Counted from the stretch's first letter, positions 1 through 14,543 are shown. The stretch: 64,000 bases of DNA from Rostratula benghalensis (GCA_013399305.1 VXAI01000449.1:147802-211801); one strand, 5' to 3'. Made by a program: numbers and translations. The notes: generated by a model not told the origin, from the sequence alone.

Positions 1-267
1 TTTGTCTCTACATCCAGTCACATTAAAAAAAAAAAATATTACATTTCCCCACTACAGCTTAAATACATACTGGCAATACCAAATACGTTCTGACAGCTTT
101 TTTGTTGATGAACACAAAGATTTCATGTGTTCATTTAATGACCATGGGAATATTCTCTGTTTATAAGGAGGAAACCTTTTAAAACTTTCAAAAGCAGGAA
201 ATTCATAAATAGGATTATTTCTTATTATTTAACATAAAATAAAAATACTTATGTGTAACAACAAAAT

Positions 268-300
268 GGGGGGGGAAAAAAAGGAAAAAGAAAAGAGAGA
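268..300 (+). repeat. Polypurine tract
   Basis: An unbroken 33-nt purine run: eight G, then A-rich sequence with scattered G, ending in GAGAGA. It is low-complexity DNA with no assigned function. Confidence 0.8.
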
Positions 301-3300
301 CACTTATATACCAGCAAGGACTCAAGTTTAAGCAATGTATACAAATAACTTTCAAAAACCCAGGCTGCTTTCTCTCAGTATTTACCATGTTTAAGCTCCC
401 TGAAGACTGCCATAATTAGTTTTCTCCCTTACAAGTAATTATGAGCACCTGTAATTTAAAAAAATATTTGTGTCTGAGATATGATCCCTTGGGTATTTTT
501 CTTTTAGAATCTTCCTCATTTGCTCTTAGAACTTCTTTTCCACTGACTTCTTCTCTTGGGATACTTTAAATGGAATGAAACGTTTCTCTTCAATTACTTT
601 TAAAACCAGATGAGACCTGAAACATCACTGGCAATGTTTTTCCTCCCTATGATCACTTACGAGTGAATATCATAGGTTCAGGCTAACTGACCACTACGCG
701 ATGAGGCAGGGAGACACGTGAGGTCCACATAGGATATAGCCAGACCAAGAGTAGCCTCGAAAGGGTTTCACGTGGGTATATGATTCATGTTTAAGTCTTC
801 TGAAAATTTCAGAGCTTAGCAGATGGCAACAATGTATGAGTCCATATTAATTGCTCTACATAGTTCACTCCATGATGGCCACTTATTTTTAAATAATTAT
901 AGTGTAAGCAGAATATAGCAAGAGCACTGCATAGAAACTGTTTGGTTGCAGACCTGTGGATCAGACCTTTGTGACACAGGGTTTCTAACTGATGTCTTGA
1001 TGTCCTACTATGGGAACAGGAAGGTGGTTCAAGACTCTGTCTTGGGGGCTGCTCTTAGTAGCTATTCAGAACCAGAGACAAAGACTTTACAAGTAGTTGG
1101 ATGTTAAGGAAGATTTTTGTTAAGGGATGGTGAGTTGATGCTTCCTTCGTATTTTCTCACTGTTCTCTTCCACCCTTTCTCAAAATAGACTGTGTATCAC
1201 TCTGGGAATTACGCAATACAACAAATCAGAAGATACTTTAGACACAGAAAACGCCAACATTATGTTCTTCTGCTCTTCCTTCCACTTGGATGTGTTGCAG
1301 GACAAATTCCACAGAAAAACAAAAATTATGCCTGAATGTTGGCATTAGTTTTAAACTGAAGGATTTCCTCAGAAAGAATTATTTAATAGTAATTTTGCCT
1401 AATGTGGGAAACAGACAGGGCAAGCCATGAAGTTGACAAAGAATTGCCCATTAATTTGACAATCTTAAACCACTGACTATCTGAGAAAAGAATTTGATTC
1501 AGTTTTTATTCTAACACTGTATTGATCTTAGAATGATTTTAGCATTCATTTCCATACAGTAGACCAGTGATTAAATTTTCTGTGTTTTCTTTTTCATAAG
1601 ATATTTTGCGATTCCTCAGTGCGCTGAATCACCAATACAATCTGATGGAACTACTTCTTCAACTAAACAAATTCTCAGTGATTGATAAAAATCACTGAAA
1701 CTGAATTGGTTTAAAAAGCACTTTGGTTTACAAGATGTCAGATACAGTACATACCCCTAAATTCACATGAGTGATAGTAAGTGTCTTTAGAGGATAGAGA
1801 TGTGTATGTAGCCCTAAGACTTAACCAGCAGGCAAGAGAAAAAGCACAGGACCTATAAACTCTTCCCAGACTCGGGACAAAATGTCCATCGTGGGAATTT
1901 TCAGTTTGTGCTGATAAGGAATTCAGACCTTTCCACTTTTGTATCCTCATTTTGTAGAAAGACATGCCAATTTCACAAGCTTAAAGACACATGCTGGCCC
2001 AGTCCTCACTCAGGCTGACTGGGAGAATGGGAATCAAAGCCCCTGTTGTACAGCTAAGAAAAAACCTCACTGGCTCTAATTTTCATTTTCATCCCTCCTT
2101 TAATCTTTGCTAAATAAATGGAGACACTATTTTCTTGGAGGGCAAAAATATCCACTGTGTTTAAGCTATAGCAGCTTCAGAATTTCTCTGCCTTCTACAA
2201 CACATTAATACCAAACTGAGAAAAGGTTAATTAATACCAAACCAAGAAGCACAATGTGCTTCAGAATATCCTTCCTCTATCCACTCCTGCAAATACTTTA
2301 CAAGAACAGGAATGGTATAAAGCTATTTATATCAGCTCTATGCTTGGTTCAGAAATTATCTGTAGAAGGTCTTTTCAAGGAGCAGGGCCCATTCCCTTTA
2401 AGATCCCTTAATGTTTTCCGGGAATCAGCTCCACCTGGTTACATGTGACCTTATTAAAAAGACTGCATTCAAACAAAGGGGAACTAATCTCAGTTTCTCA
2501 ACAAGAATAAAAATGAAAGCAATCATTGGCTTTTCAAAACTTGCAATGGTCTTGGCTAGATATGTTCACCTTGTGATTGTATTTTTCCAAGAGCCTTTCT
2601 CCCAAAGAAGAGGCTGGAATGCTATTGTGATGTCAAATCTGACAAACTGTTACAATTACTGTTAAAAGTTAGCAGCTGTAATTAGGGGAGAATCTTGAAG
2701 CTACAGTGTAGAATTGTCAGTTGTAACAGCTTTTAATTATCGTATATTTTTCTTTAAAGTGATCAGCTTTGCAGAAGTTGAATGTGCTTTTATCATTTTT
2801 ACTCTGGAAATGAGCTGACACTTTTAATATAATTTAGATAGAAATGCTGTTACTGCAGAAAACAATTGGAATCTGTGAACTTTTTAAAGGATTTTGAACA
2901 CAGGAGACAGCCATAGTGCTTAGAGGGATTTTGCCATCATCCAATTAAAATAGTCCTCCATTCTCTCTAATACCATTCTATCTGGTCTTAAAATGCATAA
3001 GACTAATTACATTAGCCCACAGAGGCTTGCACGACTAATACTATTGGCCATTTCCTCAAATAGAAGAATTATAAATGATTAACCACTTTGCAAATAATAC
3101 CAGTGTTTCTGGTGCAGGACTAAATTTGATATGTAGATATGCTGTCATTTTTACACTACGCTTGCAGGAGCGTATGGCACTTGAGCTTAGAACAGATGCC
3201 AGTGTTGAAACTCCAACAGCGAACTCCGTTGTCCCTCCAGCCTACTTCAGGAAACAAAAACCTTTTGTTGCTATTTCTAATCTGGTCTTATGCTGAGGAT

Positions 3301-4500
3301 AGAAAGAATAAAGACAGAGCCTTATAGATTAGCCTTATAATAGGACAGACCTTGTTATGCATTTCACTTCCCTGAAGTTCCATCACTTCTATTAGAAGAA
3401 AAAATAAATTGTTTTCTCAGGAAGGACCCTTAAGGACCTGCAAGGTTCTTAAGGTCGTGAAAGAATGTAATTGGTGTAGGATATAGGATCTGGGTTTGCA
3501 GACTGTCCTGTGGCGTGCAGCAGCCTAGAAGGTGAGGTACAGCTAAAGAAATACCGTACCGTAGTGTCATTTTTGGCAGGCAGCATCCTTGTCAATATGC
3601 AGGAGCACCCAGATGAATGAGAGAACCTGTCACCCATGGGTTGTTACACATTGATGACAACAACCAGTCACAGGTCCTCTACTCTAACATGTAGTTAGAT
3701 TAAGTTCTTTTACAGCTGTCACTCTGAACGCAGGAGAACTGCTAGACAGCAAAGAACAAGCAGCATTGGTACTGATGTTTTCACTTTTTTGCTTCTGATT
3801 CATAACTGATTCCTCAAGGCTAGAAAAAGTGAGAATTCTGTCAGCCTCAGGAGCCACAGCAAACCTGAAAATTAATCTTTATATTATGATTGTCCACTGC
3901 TTCCCCATTAGAGACCAATTTAGCCCATGATTCTTAGCTGTGAGAATGCTCTCTCAATGCAGCATGTTGCCATTAAATTGTGTCGGTTTGATACATTTTA
4001 ATTTCATATATTGTAACATTCATATCCAACTAAAAATCCATCATGAGACAGATTCTTGGTCATGCCATGATCTGGTTTTTAATTATGCCAGACATTATGG
4101 GCTGTATAATACAGATTCTTTGGGGCAGAGCATAAATAATGGTTCCATTGGGGGATTTTGCCGTTATTAATGTTTGAATAGGGATGATGCCTTTCAAATC
4201 ACAAAAGCAGAAGTAATCAATCAAGCAGGTACGGATGAGTGTCCTTTATTCTTCTAATACATTACTAGTATATATGAAGAGTAATAAAACTATAACTTTT
4301 CAGAAACGGTAATTCCTTTTCCCTGTGAAACTCCAAAATGATCACAAAATGCTATAGGGGAATTTTATTGTGAATCTAAATAGGACATGAAATTTGGCAA
4401 ATGGGAGGTTTCATTTACCAAAGAATGAAAGATTATTTTCTTTCAAACACATTCAGAATTGACTTCCTGTTCTAGAAAGATCTAACAACTTGAAGTGTTT

Positions 4501-4567
4501 GGGGTTGGTTTTTTTTTTGGTGGGTTGTTGTTGTGGGGTTTGTTTGTTTGTTTGTTTGTTTGTTTTT
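4501..4567 (+). repeat. G/T-rich low-complexity tract with (TTTG)n
   Basis: A strand-biased G/T run that resolves into about seven TTTG units from 4538 to 4566. It could be the reverse complement of a decayed A-rich retroposon tail, but no element body is recognisable beside it. Confidence 0.8.
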
Positions 4568-4811
4568 AAATATAAATGCCCATTAAAATCAATCTAATTT
4601 AACCAGTAGTAAATGCAGTGCAATATAAATGGTGTTGGACAGTGTTGTACAGTTGTATGGTCACTGTCACCTACAAAGTGTTGAGTATCTTAGGGAAAGA
4701 AAATCCCTAACTATTCCCTGAAGGTAGCAGTGGGCATATTTTCTTAAATTTTGCTTTAATGCTCAAAAGAAGTTTATTTCACTGGATGCTTTTCATTATT
4801 TCTTTTCCATA

Positions 4812-4834
4812 TGTATACACACACAGTGTATACA
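4812..4834. repeat. Perfect 9-bp inverted repeat in a TA/CA-rich stretch
   Basis: TGTATACAC (4812-4820), a 5-nt ACACA loop, then GTGTATACA (4826-4834). The arms are exact reverse complements. The surrounding sequence continues as a short CA/TA simple repeat, so this may be a by-product of the microsatellite. Confidence 0.8.
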
Positions 4835-6837
4835 CACATGCATATATATATACTAAGCGAAGTCCTAAATAAGTTTATAAATTGAACCAGAAGATTCATG
4901 GTATTATGCTTTCCAGAGTAAATAGGTTTTTGAAAAAGTATTTAACTTGGACTTTTAAGAGCACTGGATGAGATATCCAGCACTGGATATACATCTCCCA
5001 GTGCTGTGGTAACCTAAATTCCACTGAAGTTAGGAGGATTAAAGCATTGGTTATGACTAAACCATTTGTGACTGACTTAATTTTATGGAAACATGTCAAA
5101 TTAGAATATTTGAAAATTGGTATATGGAATCCGAGTAAGAAAATATTTTCAGTATCTTCTGATAACTTTGAACGTAGCTTTTCCACAGGCTTAAAATCTC
5201 ACTATTCAGGAAAGCCCTAAGAGTAATTTAAAAATGAGTAAAGAAGGAAGTAGTCTTTTTTTACTTTGAGGGACCATTATTGGCTGCTTCTTGAGATTAT
5301 TGAATTTTCATTCCAGTATACAAGAAAGCAGTATATCGCCAAGATGAAAAGATGAAACAGAAAGTTTAATAGGCACTGTATCTCTTGATGTTTATGGAAA
5401 CTTTGCCAACAATCTTACAAGCAGCTGAACTGGACTCTAAACCCCCTTGCAATGGTACTACCAGATGTGTCATTCACACTATTGAAATCCTACATTTTTC
5501 TTCATTTTATTAGATTTACTTAGAAATTTTGTTGTCCAAGAATAATGGGAAATCTTATTTGTAGAAAAAGAATGGAATTTATTTTTTTCAGCAACAGATT
5601 GGAATAATTGAAATCTTGCAAGTAGCTTGATTACATACAAATCAGCTTTTAAAGAAAGTAATTTGATCTTTATTAAGAAAAGGTGCATATATTCCATATT
5701 TAATTTTTTACAGGAAGCAGTCATAATTCTATAACCATAATACACTATTATTTTTGCAGAGTTGTATCATGGTGACCTGATTTTGATATCCAGTCAACTA
5801 AGTGCACTGTTACTTGTTGCAGAACACTTAAGGTCATTACAGAGTACTTGTTATTGTTAGGCACTAGGTGGCCTGCTTGCTAAAACATAGTCGTGAAGAC
5901 TCACACAAAGACAATTTGCAAAAGCACTGAGTGAAAAGTAAGTAAATAAAAATGCATCTTTAATATCTAATAGAGCATGATGCATTTAAACCATCTCATA
6001 CAAAATATCATACGCATGGAAATCTGCAGCTATTACAACCTACCTAAAACCAATTTAGCATGCAATTATTTTATTCTTGTCTTGCAGATAATATTTAGTT
6101 CCCCCCTTTATGTTTGCTTAAGGAAGACCACTAACTTGTTCATACTTAGAGCAAAACCATTTTTTTCTTACCCAGCAATGTCTTAACAGTGCTGGCATCA
6201 CTGAAATATATGCGTTTTCTTCCTACTACTATAAAAGATCAAAGTTTCCCACTGAAAGATGGAATACTAATCTGCATCTTCTCTAAATTGTAAGCTCTTG
6301 GCTCTCTTGAAGGGAAGTTAAAATCTGGCAAGTACAATGTAGCAATAGCAATTGTTTTAGAAATCTAAAGGGTTATGGTGCTACGTTCAGAAACATAAAA
6401 AGGATCAGTATTATTTACTATTTCTGAAAAGAAAATATAAGAGCTACACATACACTCAATATGATCTCAGACGGCGTTCTATAGAAAACCATAATTAAGA
6501 ATAGTAAGCAAAACAACATCTTGCTGGGTTTTTTTTTTGTTTGATTTAGTTTTCAGTAACTGAAGGCTAGGTGTGACCTGTGGTCCTAGAGCATTGCACT
6601 CTGAGTCTTGTACTAGAACAAACTATGATAAGCCCTATTTTTCAGCAATTTTGACGTGCTCATTTGTCGGTGTGTGACTCTTGTTAATGTCAGTAAAAGA
6701 AAATACATGGTGACTTGAGGTCATGTTCTGTTGGAACTTTTGGACACTGATTTTTTTAAAAAGTAAAAAATGTATTTATTTTAAATGTAATGAAATAACA
6801 CAGCTTCATTAATAATAGTTATGCTGTTCAATTGAAT

Positions 6838-6853
6838 GGTTAATTAATTAACC
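6838..6853. promoter_or_regulatory. 16-bp perfect palindrome with TAAT-NN-ATTA homeodomain dimer core
   Basis: GGTTAATTAATTAACC is identical to its reverse complement. The core TAATTAATTA fits the P2 spacing (TAAT-two bases-ATTA) described for paired-class homeodomain dimers. The outer GTTAAT/ATTAAC half-sites resemble HNF1 sites but have a 2-nt instead of 1-nt spacer. Regulatory use is an inference from motif shape only. Confidence 0.35.
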
Positions 6854-7706
6854 ACAGATTTATTTCAATGGGGTTATTCACCTTCTTAATTTCAGGTCAA
6901 ATGCAAGTCTAATGAAATTGCTGAAATAATAATCATTTTTTTATCTATCATTGATAGAATTCTAAAATATTAGCAGTCAAGGGGAGTGCAAAGCTTTTAC
7001 TATTCTGCAGAGACCATGTGAGAATTATATCTCTGTACCAAGCAATGGAACAGAATCTGCATTCCAGGCAATGCTATTTTGGTCATCAACTTCAAAATTA
7101 ATCTTGCAGATATTTTTCAACTGAATTCCCTTAATGTCTGTGTTATAAAATAAACAAATGAATAAACAACAAAAAGCCCCATTGTTATGATTTGTAATTG
7201 TATAAGAAAGGACTTTGTGCAGCTAGTGAAATAACTCATTTTATTTTTTCCTGAAATCACATGAATTTAAACAATGGATTCAGATAACTGATCATATTTT
7301 TCTAAGAAAGAAAAGATATTTCAACCTGATATTTGTGTGTTTTAATCTGAGCATGAGTAGAATACACCAGGAGACATATGGCAAAATATAAGGTGTTCCA
7401 CGAAAACATCTTATTATTGGTTTTTTTCCTACAAGCAAACATTGCATCCCAATAGAAAAGGAACTACAAGTACTTGTATTTTTTGATTTGATCAAAAAGT
7501 CTATGCCTCTACATTCCAGCCAAGTCTGAGTATGAATCTTGAATTGATTTTAGAGAAATCAGACTTGGCAGTATCCCTCCGGTTACAGAGAATGATTCTC
7601 CATTTAAAACAATGCAGCATCCATCCACACTGTGCACTAAGGCATAGTATGCCTCCTCAAACTCTGTCAAAAAAAGAAAAAATATGTGGTATTTGGTCAC
7701 ACAAGC

Positions 7707-7725
7707 AAAAAAAAAAAAAAAAAAA
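7707..7725 (+). repeat. A19 homopolymer
   Basis: Nineteen consecutive A residues. No gene-like or retroposon body could be recognised immediately upstream, so it is listed only as a simple repeat. Confidence 0.9.
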
Positions 7726-9340
7726 GATCCCATCACTAATGCTGGTAGAAGCAGCAGTGAACGAACTGCTGATGAAATACATGTTTCTACCGACCCACAG
7801 AGGAACATCACTGTAAGATATTAGACTGTTTCTAGGAATTCAGCATCGCTGGGTGTCAGAAAATAGGTGTAATGTACTGTGTTACATAAAATACAGTGGA
7901 ATTTTATTTGGCAAACTTAAGACACCACATCATACACTTTCTATATACCGGCATGTTTGAAAAAATTCAAAGTACTTTAAGGTATATATGGGACTAACAT
8001 TAAGTTTGAGGAGAGTTTTCCAGTAATCCAGTTAAACCTTCAAATATTTTGTTCCTAACAATTATGTTGTAAGAAAAAATGTGGCTTCTTTTCAATATCA
8101 CAATACTTTAATACTTCCAGTTCCCATACTAAAATACAACATTTTCTTTGGAAAATTTGCTCTAGTGAACTTAATACATATCGCATATAATGCAACATTG
8201 GAATTCTGAGAGATGTTAGGGATAGAACACCAAGTTTACTTTATTAGACACTCAGGATTTCAATTTACTAGGTTCTGAACATCTATTTCACTGGAAATCA
8301 TTAGGAGTTCTGATTGACAGTTAGGCTGTCTGAGGTTAAAGATTTGAAATGTTATTATTTTCTCTGTTCACTTAATCACAAATCAATATTTCTACTTTTT
8401 ACACCAGTAACTGATGGAGCAGTTAATCTTATCACTGTTGTTCTTCTATCTTGGGAAGCAACGTATAATTATGCCCTTGTGTCACTTGCGTTGATCTTGC
8501 TGAAGTCATTCAAACCTACTTCTGTATATAAAGAAAAACATTCATTTTCTTGGTAGGTCTTAGATTTGGAAGAATAATTAGCTGGTGTAGAGGATAAGTC
8601 TATCTGATGTGTTTTCATGATGTTTCTTTTACAACCCTAATACAAACATCTGATTTCCAGAAATAAACGGAAAGCTTTTGGTTTTTTCTAGTTGATTGAA
8701 ACAGGAAAAGTCACCAAAATGCAAAGCATGATAAAACTTACAAATTATACAGTATTTAATACAATCCTGTGTTATTCAAAGATTCTTTGTATTGTGATGA
8801 CTTCAGCTAATAAGCTGGTATGTGTTTTGTAGTATTTTTGTACTCTTTTCTATCTTACATTTAAACAATAAGCTGTTATCAAGAGGTGAAGTCACTCTAT
8901 TTATAGGCAAAATTATTATTTTCTCTTGGGTTTGTAGTGTCTAGAAGTCATGTCCCTACAAAATAGAGGAAGAACAATATACATCTATTTGAAATTTTAA
9001 TCTAATAATTGTTCATGTTATTTCTTTAAGATTTTTCCTACTTTCAAGAACTAACATTCTATTTTCTTCAAAAATGTTCTGTGCAGTATACCAGTAATGA
9101 TAAAAAACATTATGGGCCTGTGATACAGGGTCAGAAAATGCACGTGAATATGATTTTAAAAAGCTTTTTTATGAACATTAATGACTTTAAACTTCTGTAA
9201 CGCATTTTAAAGTATTCTTATAATTTGGCTTTATCCAATTCTGTGACCCTTTTTACTGACTATTTTTTGTACAAGTTCATACAGCTACCAGGACTGAATT
9301 TTGGTAGCTCCCAAGTCTAAACAGCTATGCTCCATCATTT

Positions 9341-9371
9341 CCACTGGATAATTTTTCCCACTGGATAATTT
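9341..9371 (+). repeat. Two-copy 17-bp tandem repeat
   Basis: CCACTGGATAATTT occurs at 9341-9354 and again at 9358-9371, a 17-nt period. It is a short local duplication with no assigned function. Confidence 0.8.
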
Positions 9372-10589
9372 AGTTTTCAATCCCCTTTCCAGAATCACTT
9401 TTGTGTAGTGCTCCTGGCACTGAGTTTCAGAGCTTTGAGAAGCAATCCATGCGTTTGCAATCTCTACAGCAGTTTGGGGATCTATCAGGATGAGAGGTGC
9501 TATGCACTAGAAAGTATTTTACCAGGACAGTTTGATGATCCCAGTTTCTTTTTGTTTTGTTTTTTAAAATAACAGAGAATGCTTTACATTTTTGTCTACA
9601 TAAACTAATGAATTCTGGAAGTATTTTCTTATATATCAGTAAGGCATGATTCTTTTTATTAGTAAGAAATTTCTTTAAAATTTACATTATTTCACTTTTC
9701 AAAAGTTTGTTTATCTTTAATAGTCATGCATATGCTAAATCTCAGTTATTGAAAGCTCAGTCCTAATACAGTATATAAAGGATTAAGTTAAACTTTGTTG
9801 CAATTCACACATCACTTGCTATACATCTTTTGTTTGAAAATAACATCAATTAATGTGAAAAAAATTGCAGAAAGCACAGTATCAAACAATTACTATTGTT
9901 ATTATTATCTTCAATTACTAGCACTGTATCAATTCATTGAAGCAAAGGTCATTTCAAGCTACAAATGTAGTAAGGAAAGAATTCCTGCTTATGAGGACTG
10001 GAAGAACACCAGGTATTTAAAGATGGAATTGTGCCACAAGGAAATAACCAAATTATGTTAATTAATTTGAATCTTAAATATATATTTACTCTATAACATC
10101 AAAGAGATAAATTCATGCTCTTAATAATGTAAGGTGTGAATTAATAAGGCTTGATCTTAATCCCTCTAACTAGCTGGGATCAAACTCAGAGGCTTTTGGT
10201 CTCCCACTTAATAAATCACAAGATATCTCTTCTCAAACTGTTTTTTATTTTCTTTTGTATACCTCTATTTTCTATGGCTAGTAGAGACAAAAGCATGGTT
10301 CACTTCTTCCTCACAGATTTTTTTCCTAAAGCCAGACTACACTGCAGCTGCAATTGCCAATACCTTTTATGCATACAGCACCCTTCACTTTGAGTGATCC
10401 CCAAAGTGCTTTGTAGACTCTAAATACAAGCAGTCTTTCCCAATTTCTGTCACATGATCTTCTCAAGCCAAAGGTGGCAGCTTTGTTTTTCTGTTCGGAT
10501 AAGGAGAAAGAAAGGGTTTTCCTACAAACTACCTGAGGGTGCATAGAGGCAGTGATAAGCTCTGAAATGACCTGGGGTGAGGGCATGCC

Positions 10590-10636
10590 TTGGTGGGTTT
10601 TGGTTTTGGGTTGTTTTGTTTTGTTTTTTTTTTTTC
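10590..10636 (+). repeat. G/T-rich tract ending in a T run
   Basis: A run of GGTTTT and TTTTG units ending in a long T homopolymer, about 240 bp from the minus-strand CR1. It is low-complexity sequence. It could be an old A-rich tail read on the other strand, but no element body is visible. Confidence 0.7.
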
Positions 10637-10877
10637 ATAGAAGGATTACAGTTTTGTTTTTCATTTTAATGTGATGTATCTTCAGATTGTTCCAACCCTT
10701 GGAAAAGCCTTGCTCTCAAAGCATGTAATCTTAGGAGAGTCTTATGTTACATACTACAATGTTTTATTCATATAGTGTGCTTAGGTAGGGTCAGCTAGCT
10801 GAAAAAATGTGTAACTGCTTCCCTGCTATTTGGACGCATATATAAATTATGCAAAAATTCCTTCCAACATGTGCATG

Positions 10878-11157
10878 TTCACAGAATCATGGAATTTCAG
10901 GGTTGGAAGGGACTTCTAGAGATCATCTAGTCCAACTCCCCTGCCAAAGCAGGATTGCCTTAGAGCACATCACTCAGGACTGCATCCAGGTGGGTCTTGA
11001 AAACCCCCAGGGAAGGAGATTCCATGACCTCCCTGGGCAGCCTGTTCCAGTGCTCGGTCACCAGAAAGTAGTTTTTCCACATATTTGAGTGGAACCTCCT
11101 ATGTTCCAGCTTATACTTATTGCCCCTCGTCCTAGCGCTGGAAACCACTGAGACCAA
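10878..11157 (-). mobile_element. CR1 LINE, 5'-truncated 3' end
   Basis: The sequence at 10881-10960 has the hallmark avian CR1 3' end read on the minus strand: an ACAGAATCAT-type octamer, then GGTTGGAAGGGACTT and GATCATCTAGTCCAACT. The minus-strand frame over 10960-11157 still translates without interruption as the C-terminal end of CR1 ORF2. It includes a [14 protein letters not shown] block and an HWNRLPREVMESPSL block. About 280 bp remain, so the copy is heavily 5'-truncated and cannot be autonomous. Exact ends need a consensus alignment. Confidence 0.93.
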
Positions 11158-14100
11158 AGAAAAGACTCTTAGAGGTTAAATTTATGATATCTAAATATGT
11201 ATTCTTACGTATTGTATCTGTATGTTACATGTGACAACTTCAGACAAATGTGGTAATGATTAGACTTAGTTGAAGAGATATAGGCTAAGGTGTAGAAAAC
11301 CTTTTGTGATGTATTTTATATTTTAAACTATTGACTAGTACCTTCTATTTTGAATCTCATTTACAGTTTAAGCTATCTTTAAGAAGAACAAAAATTCCCA
11401 TATGAAAATGAGTAGTTATGCTGCCACTGGATGAAAAACATACTGTTTCTTATGTAAAGGCTTCCATGGAGACTATGTTACTGTTAATTTTTTTTTTTTT
11501 TTCCTGTATTGCATAAACTTTTGCTTGAAGGAAATTGATTGAATAGGAAACATTTTGCTTCTGTGAAGCGTTAGCAAGGATGAATGTAAAATTGCCTGAA
11601 CTATTTTTTCCCACTTTACCGAGGAAGAAGAAAATATTTGATGCTTAGATAGTTACTAATTGCACAGCTAAGTGATGAAATACATTCGTTAAGGACTGCA
11701 TAAGTATATGAATTTGTGGTTTTAACATGATCCTTTGTGATCCTTGCAGAAATGGAACACTGTTTCCATTTCCAGGCAGCCTAATGGGAGGACAGAATAA
11801 ACGAATACTAAAACGTATTTTATACCTACTTTGTTGCTGCAATCTCTTGGTCCTGTTTTATGTAGGCACAATGATAATTTGCTGAGCAGGAATAATGGTG
11901 AAAGTTCAGCTACTCTTTTTCTTTTAGGCCTGAAGTACTGTAAGAACTTATTATAAAAATCTGTGAGAGTATTTTCACAGGACATTTAGCCTTTCCTCAT
12001 GTCTTACACTGAGGCAGAGAGAAGCTTATGGAAATACAACAGTTTAAGTGATTGAAAAAGAAATGTATCAGAAAAAGTAAGGTTTTGGTATCATTTAAAG
12101 TCTAATATATGAATCCAGAAGAACTTTGCCACCCTTCAGGAGTTTGATGCACCTGCTGCAAAATTCCAGATATTCTTGTTTTAACAAGTATTACAGAATA
12201 TAAATTGAAGATTTTTTTAAAGTCATGACTATTTTAAAAGAGAAATTGCGATATATATGGTTTGGGGTTTTAAATTTTTTTCTGTAAGTTTTGGAACAGT
12301 GTTCTCACAAATAGAACTCTTGGTTAAATGAGAAATTTAAGTTAATGTAGTTACATCATCTCTGTGTTTTGAACTGAAGGGAGGATGGAAGAATGCAACT
12401 GATTTCTGCTACTGTAGGATGAAGAAATGTTGTTATGTATATGACTGGACTCCAGGCAGAATTGTATTTAGTATAAGTAGGTTATAGACAGTATAGGGTT
12501 CAACTCTGAGCAGTATTTCTATCCTTATTCACAAATATTTGAATTGTTTCTTGGACACTGTGAAGTGTATCTTTCTACTAGTCAATAACAGCAGTTGTTA
12601 ACTGGCAGTGAAGCAGAATGCATCATGTGTGTAACAGGTGATCTGGACAATTGGCATTTAAAAAAAATTTGAAAGTGACTAAAATCAGATTTATTTTCAT
12701 TTTTAAATTAATAAAAATATGTCTTAAGTTGAATTACATCCAATGATTGCATGTATGATTTGACATAATTTCTTATTGTGATATCACATTCTCTTGCCAG
12801 TGGTTCATGAATGACTTTTCTTTTGTTTCCTTTAACAGAGATTTCAGTTTTCAGATTTGAGGCATGAGCAGATTTTCAGGAACAAAACTAGAGCAATTTT
12901 CAGTTTATTTGTAAAATGTATTCATGTGTACAAACACAAAAATGAAACACTAAGAAATTGACATTATCAGTCATACAGTTAAAAACTTCAATTTTTGCTG
13001 TTGTTTTGAAAGTCAGTCATTGAATTTTAGTGACTAGGTATTTGAATTTGTAGAGGAAAGTTGTGTTAGATTTGGAGTTGTAACATTCAGCACCATTACA
13101 GAGGGCTTGTGTGTTGGGTTTGGTTTTTGTGGTTTTGGGTTTTTTTTTATATTTTTCTATTTTTTTCAGATATTGCAGTGTTTCTTTTTAAGAAAATTGT
13201 ATTAGCCATGCTTATCAGGGAGATCTTCACCTTTCTCCCCAAGATTCCTGTTCTGAGTCTTTAGCTTTCTACACAGCTGTGATGCAAAACTGTTTAGCTG
13301 CTAATAGCAGGACTATCCGTTTCCCAGTGTTACTGGTGTATAAATAAATTTAATACTGCTTTATTCTTATTTCTGAAATAATTTACAAGATATTTTAAAA
13401 ATATTTATGAGGTGGTTGCTAGCGCCAAACATGGATTGTACTTATTATTTTAGTAAGAAAGAGACTTCAGCTTTATAGGCATTAATTTGAAGCAATCGAA
13501 GAGAAATTACCCTTCATGCAATATATCAATGTGATTGAGTTAAATTTGTCTATTCAGCATGTTCACTGCTTGTTATGTATTTATAGTTCTGTTCGCCATT
13601 TCTAGCATCTTGATACAAGTTTTAATAAGCAGTCTTCCTTTTGTTGCAGAGTAATATCAAGAATATAGAATTCTGTTTCAGTAAGAATTTATTAACTGGT
13701 TGTTTTCCACACCTTTGCTGCTTCTTCATGTGGCTGCAACAATCTGTCTTCTGGTCATTAACTTTTTATTTCTTCAAGTGAAGAGTGTTTCTTCCTCTCT
13801 GTGATGGAAAAGGGGGGAAAAAAAATCAAAAAAACCCAAACCCTAAAAATACTCCATTTCTAAAGTAGTGAAGACTCATAATCAAGAGAACATGCAACTT
13901 GTGGCTCATGCTTACTTAATTATTTTGTTGACTTAAATGGGTGTGAGGTGATGTTTTCTCCTGGTGATATTTTTCATTTCAGTAATTTTCCGAGAATTTC
14001 CAGTTTCATTTTGTTCATCACTGAGGAAAAAAGTCAAAATAAAAAACCTCACTGAAGTCAGTACCATCATGCTAATAAAAAAATGATCAAAGAATAAATC

Positions 14101-14543
14101 AGTCCCTTGGTGGATTTAGAGTAAAATCATGCAAGGGAATGATTTTGAAAACCCTGATAATATAACAAATTATGTGTTTCTTTTAAAGGTACACTTTTTT
14201 TCTTTGGATATGATCATGAAATATACTCTGTAGGGAGTGGATCCTGTGGATAAATATTGATGGTTGCAAGATAATTTCTCTTTGAAACATTACAGAGAGT
14301 GGAAAGGAGTTCAGATTGTTTATCATTTGTGTGTGGCCTTAAAAAAATTACATGGGTTCCTATCAGGCAGCAGCTTTGTAGTGTTTCTCATTGTCAGACA
14401 AACCAGTAAGAAATACCAGTAAAGTCTCTAACTTCTTTTTAAAAGTTAACTACTGTCAAAACTAGCCAGTTCTTCAAATGAAACAATGTATGTGGTGATA
14501 AATGATAGGTATTGCTGTATTCAGCTGTGTTGGTGACTTACAG

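Noticed and set aside
7509..7811. 100-codon minus-strand frame with a signal-peptide-like start
   Set aside because: The hydrophobic part is the complement of the A19 run; the frame is a low-complexity artefact.
10960..11157. 65-codon minus-strand frame as a host gene
   Set aside because: It is also CR1 ORF2 remnant.
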